A stretch of 30,447 bases of DNA, taken from CAYVFM01 sp964546375 (GTDB taxonomy: Bacteria > Gemmatimonadota > Gemmatimonadetes > Palauibacterales > Palauibacteraceae). The stretch spans positions 1 through 30,447 of the forward strand of contig CAZJJO010000014.1 in NCBI GenBank assembly GCA_964546375.1, written 5' to 3'. A program made the position numbers and the translations under genes. Below, piece after piece: positions 29,351 to 30,447 of the stretch (positions are counted from its first letter, which is position 1; every line of letters starts with the position of its first letter). A model generated the notes under the pieces. That model was not told the DNA's origin. It saw only the letters and a list, made by a program, of their open reading frames with translations, and made no database searches.

Positions 29351-30447
<1,097 letters not shown>

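Overview
This is a very GC-rich bacterial window (well above 70% GC by eye; third codon positions are nearly all G or C). It is densely packed with ordinary chromosomal genes. Start codons are ATG, GTG and TTG, with one possible CTG, and many starts are preceded by GGAGG. Proteins are rich in Asp, Glu, Ala, Gly and Arg. I see no tRNA, rRNA, transposase, phage gene or CRISPR array. The mix is a housekeeping SUF operon, a plant/cyanobacterium-like long IspH, tyrosine phenol-lyase, an NSS symporter and an FG-GAP surface protein. It would fit a Gemmatimonadota-like lineage, possibly from a saline habitat given the acidic proteins. That placement is a guess from gene style, not from a marker gene.

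Layout. 64-1191 (-) is phosphofructokinase. 1359-2500 (+) is a small unknown gene translationally coupled to a HAD phosphatase. 2544-5297 (-) is Lon with an unusual acidic insert, and 5636-6883 (+) is IspH. 6896-8579 (-) holds a small membrane protein and a kynureninase-like PLP enzyme. 8652-11607 holds a mini zinc ribbon, an SDR, a class III aminotransferase and a stand-alone Nfu N-domain protein.

11690-20388 (-) is a nine-gene run transcribed right to left: sufC, sufB, sufD, Rieske ferredoxin, sufS, sufU, then rsgA, a NUDIX hydrolase and a YeeZ-like epimerase. The last four genes are joined by 4-base stop/start overlaps. This is a Fe-S cluster assembly operon with a ribosome-maturation and housekeeping tail. 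A candidate promoter with a 15-bp palindrome in its spacer lies in front of sufC. Strong hairpins sit in the junctions sufC-sufB, sufB-sufD and Rieske-sufS, with a weaker one at sufS-sufU.

20683-23765 holds a zinc-binding quinone-oxidoreductase-like enzyme (+), a two-helix membrane protein (-) and GlpD (+). 23794-27435 (-) groups tyrosine phenol-lyase, a small secreted Pro/Ala-rich protein and a sodium-coupled NSS amino-acid transporter. I read this as a tyrosine (or aromatic amino acid) uptake and cleavage module giving pyruvate, ammonia and phenol. 27667-30447 holds an epoxide-hydrolase-like enzyme (+), a secreted NTF2-like protein (-) and an FG-GAP repeat protein (-) cut by the window end.

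Nothing here is an obvious new multi-gene defence or mobile system. The most unusual signals are the series of intercistronic hairpins in the suf operon, the tyrosine phenol-lyase identity of what would commonly be labelled tryptophanase, the Lon insert, and the palindrome-bearing suf promoter.
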